DNA from: Candidatus Moranbacteria bacterium UBA2282
GTDB lineage: Bacteria > Patescibacteriota > Minisyncoccia > Moranbacterales > UBA2206
Length of the DNA: 13,498 bases
Direction: 5' to 3'
Assembly: GCA_002345745.1 (NCBI GenBank)
Contig: DDWQ01000009.1
Location: 1-13,498, forward strand
Made by a program: the position numbers and the translations under genes. Positions 13,378-13,498 of this stretch are shown in pieces. Below the pieces are notes generated by a model. It worked only from the letters and a program-made list of their open reading frames with translations, had not been told where the DNA came from and did no database searches. Positions within the stretch are counted from its first letter, which is position 1. Each line of letters starts with the position of its first letter.

Positions 13378-13498
13378 ATGAAAATAGATAATAATATTTT
13401 CGAACTCATTTTCCCTAAAGGTGTCTTTGAATGGTTTGACCTCAAGGAAGGCACTAGCGATGAAAACAACGCCCGGATTGATTTTGACGAATGGTGAT
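13378..13498 (+). CDS. ISAon1-like transposase N-terminal ORF, truncated at the window end
   Basis: The frame from ATG 13378 starts MKIDNNIFELIFPKGVFEWF and continues about 39 codons before an apparent TGA at 13495-13497. The pattern (short lead, then a LIFPKGVFEWFD core) resembles the N-terminal ORF of ISAon1-type insertion sequences, which usually lies just upstream of a DDE transposase ORF; this is from memory. The last 25 nt, including the apparent stop, are identical to part of the ATPase gene at 11658-11682, so the true continuation may differ. If correct, an insertion sequence begins about 200 nt after the template repeat. Confidence 0.4.

Noticed and set aside
13378..13498. UGA read as glycine (Gracilibacteria/Absconditabacteria code) to rescue the terminal ORF
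   Set aside because: hypC and the DGR target end naturally at TGA, and no conserved gene in the window contains an internal TGA.
1..13498. CRISPR arrays, tRNA or rRNA genes
   Set aside because: No regularly spaced direct repeats, no T-loop GTTCGAAYC context outside genes and no rRNA-like blocks were seen on either strand; the only short repeats are those listed.

Overview
The window looks like a piece of a Patescibacteria (Candidate Phyla Radiation) genome, probably a Parcubacteria- or Moranbacteria-like lineage. This is an inference from the AT-rich sequence, compact same-strand operons with gaps often of only 5-40 nt, mostly TAA stops, few clear Shine-Dalgarno sites, the slimmed-down housekeeping genes and the type of diversity-generating retroelement at the right end. 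No rRNA or marker gene is present to fix the phylum. TGA is used as an ordinary stop by at least two genes, so the UGA=Gly code of Gracilibacteria/Absconditabacteria is not in use.

Left part (1-6653): the C-terminal part of type I methionine aminopeptidase and a RuvX/YqgF-type protein come first. A new transcription unit then starts from an extended -10 promoter near 1150. It encodes a family 2 glycosyltransferase, a GalT-like nucleotidylyltransferase, a DedA membrane protein, triosephosphate isomerase and two tandem class II fructose-bisphosphate aldolase paralogues. It runs on into the first hydrogenase gene, so lower glycolysis/triose metabolism and hydrogenase genes sit together.

Middle (6213-10312): a three-gene NAD(P)H-linked [FeFe]-hydrogenase (HydC/NuoE-like, HydB/NuoF-like and catalytic HydA) followed by hypC. 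The complex would pass electrons between NAD(P)H (and possibly ferredoxin) and protons/H2. HydA keeps all four H-cluster cysteines, but the usual proton-relay cysteine is His and the second active-site motif is altered. The first two hydrogenase genes are separated by 554 nt. That gap holds a likely minus-strand structured RNA with 6S-RNA-like features and its own promoter, and a 123-nt element with perfect 20-nt terminal inverted repeats that ends on the GTG start codon of the NuoF-like gene.

Right part (10450-13498): an AAA ATPase of the DUF4143 type with a near-consensus promoter, then a diversity-generating retroelement (DGR) cassette. A target gene (12032-12712) ends in a 119-nt variable repeat. 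A non-coding template repeat of the same length lies 464 nt downstream. The two differ at 17 positions, all of them adenines in the template, with none of the 88 non-adenine positions changed: the signature of adenine-specific mutagenic retrohoming. The template is flanked by candidate promoters and by an intrinsic-terminator-like hairpin. No reverse transcriptase is present in the window. The template is followed by a convergent 41-codon ORF and by the start of what looks like an ISAon1-type transposase N-terminal ORF. The last 25 nt of the window exactly duplicate a stretch inside the ATPase gene, which may be an assembly artefact.
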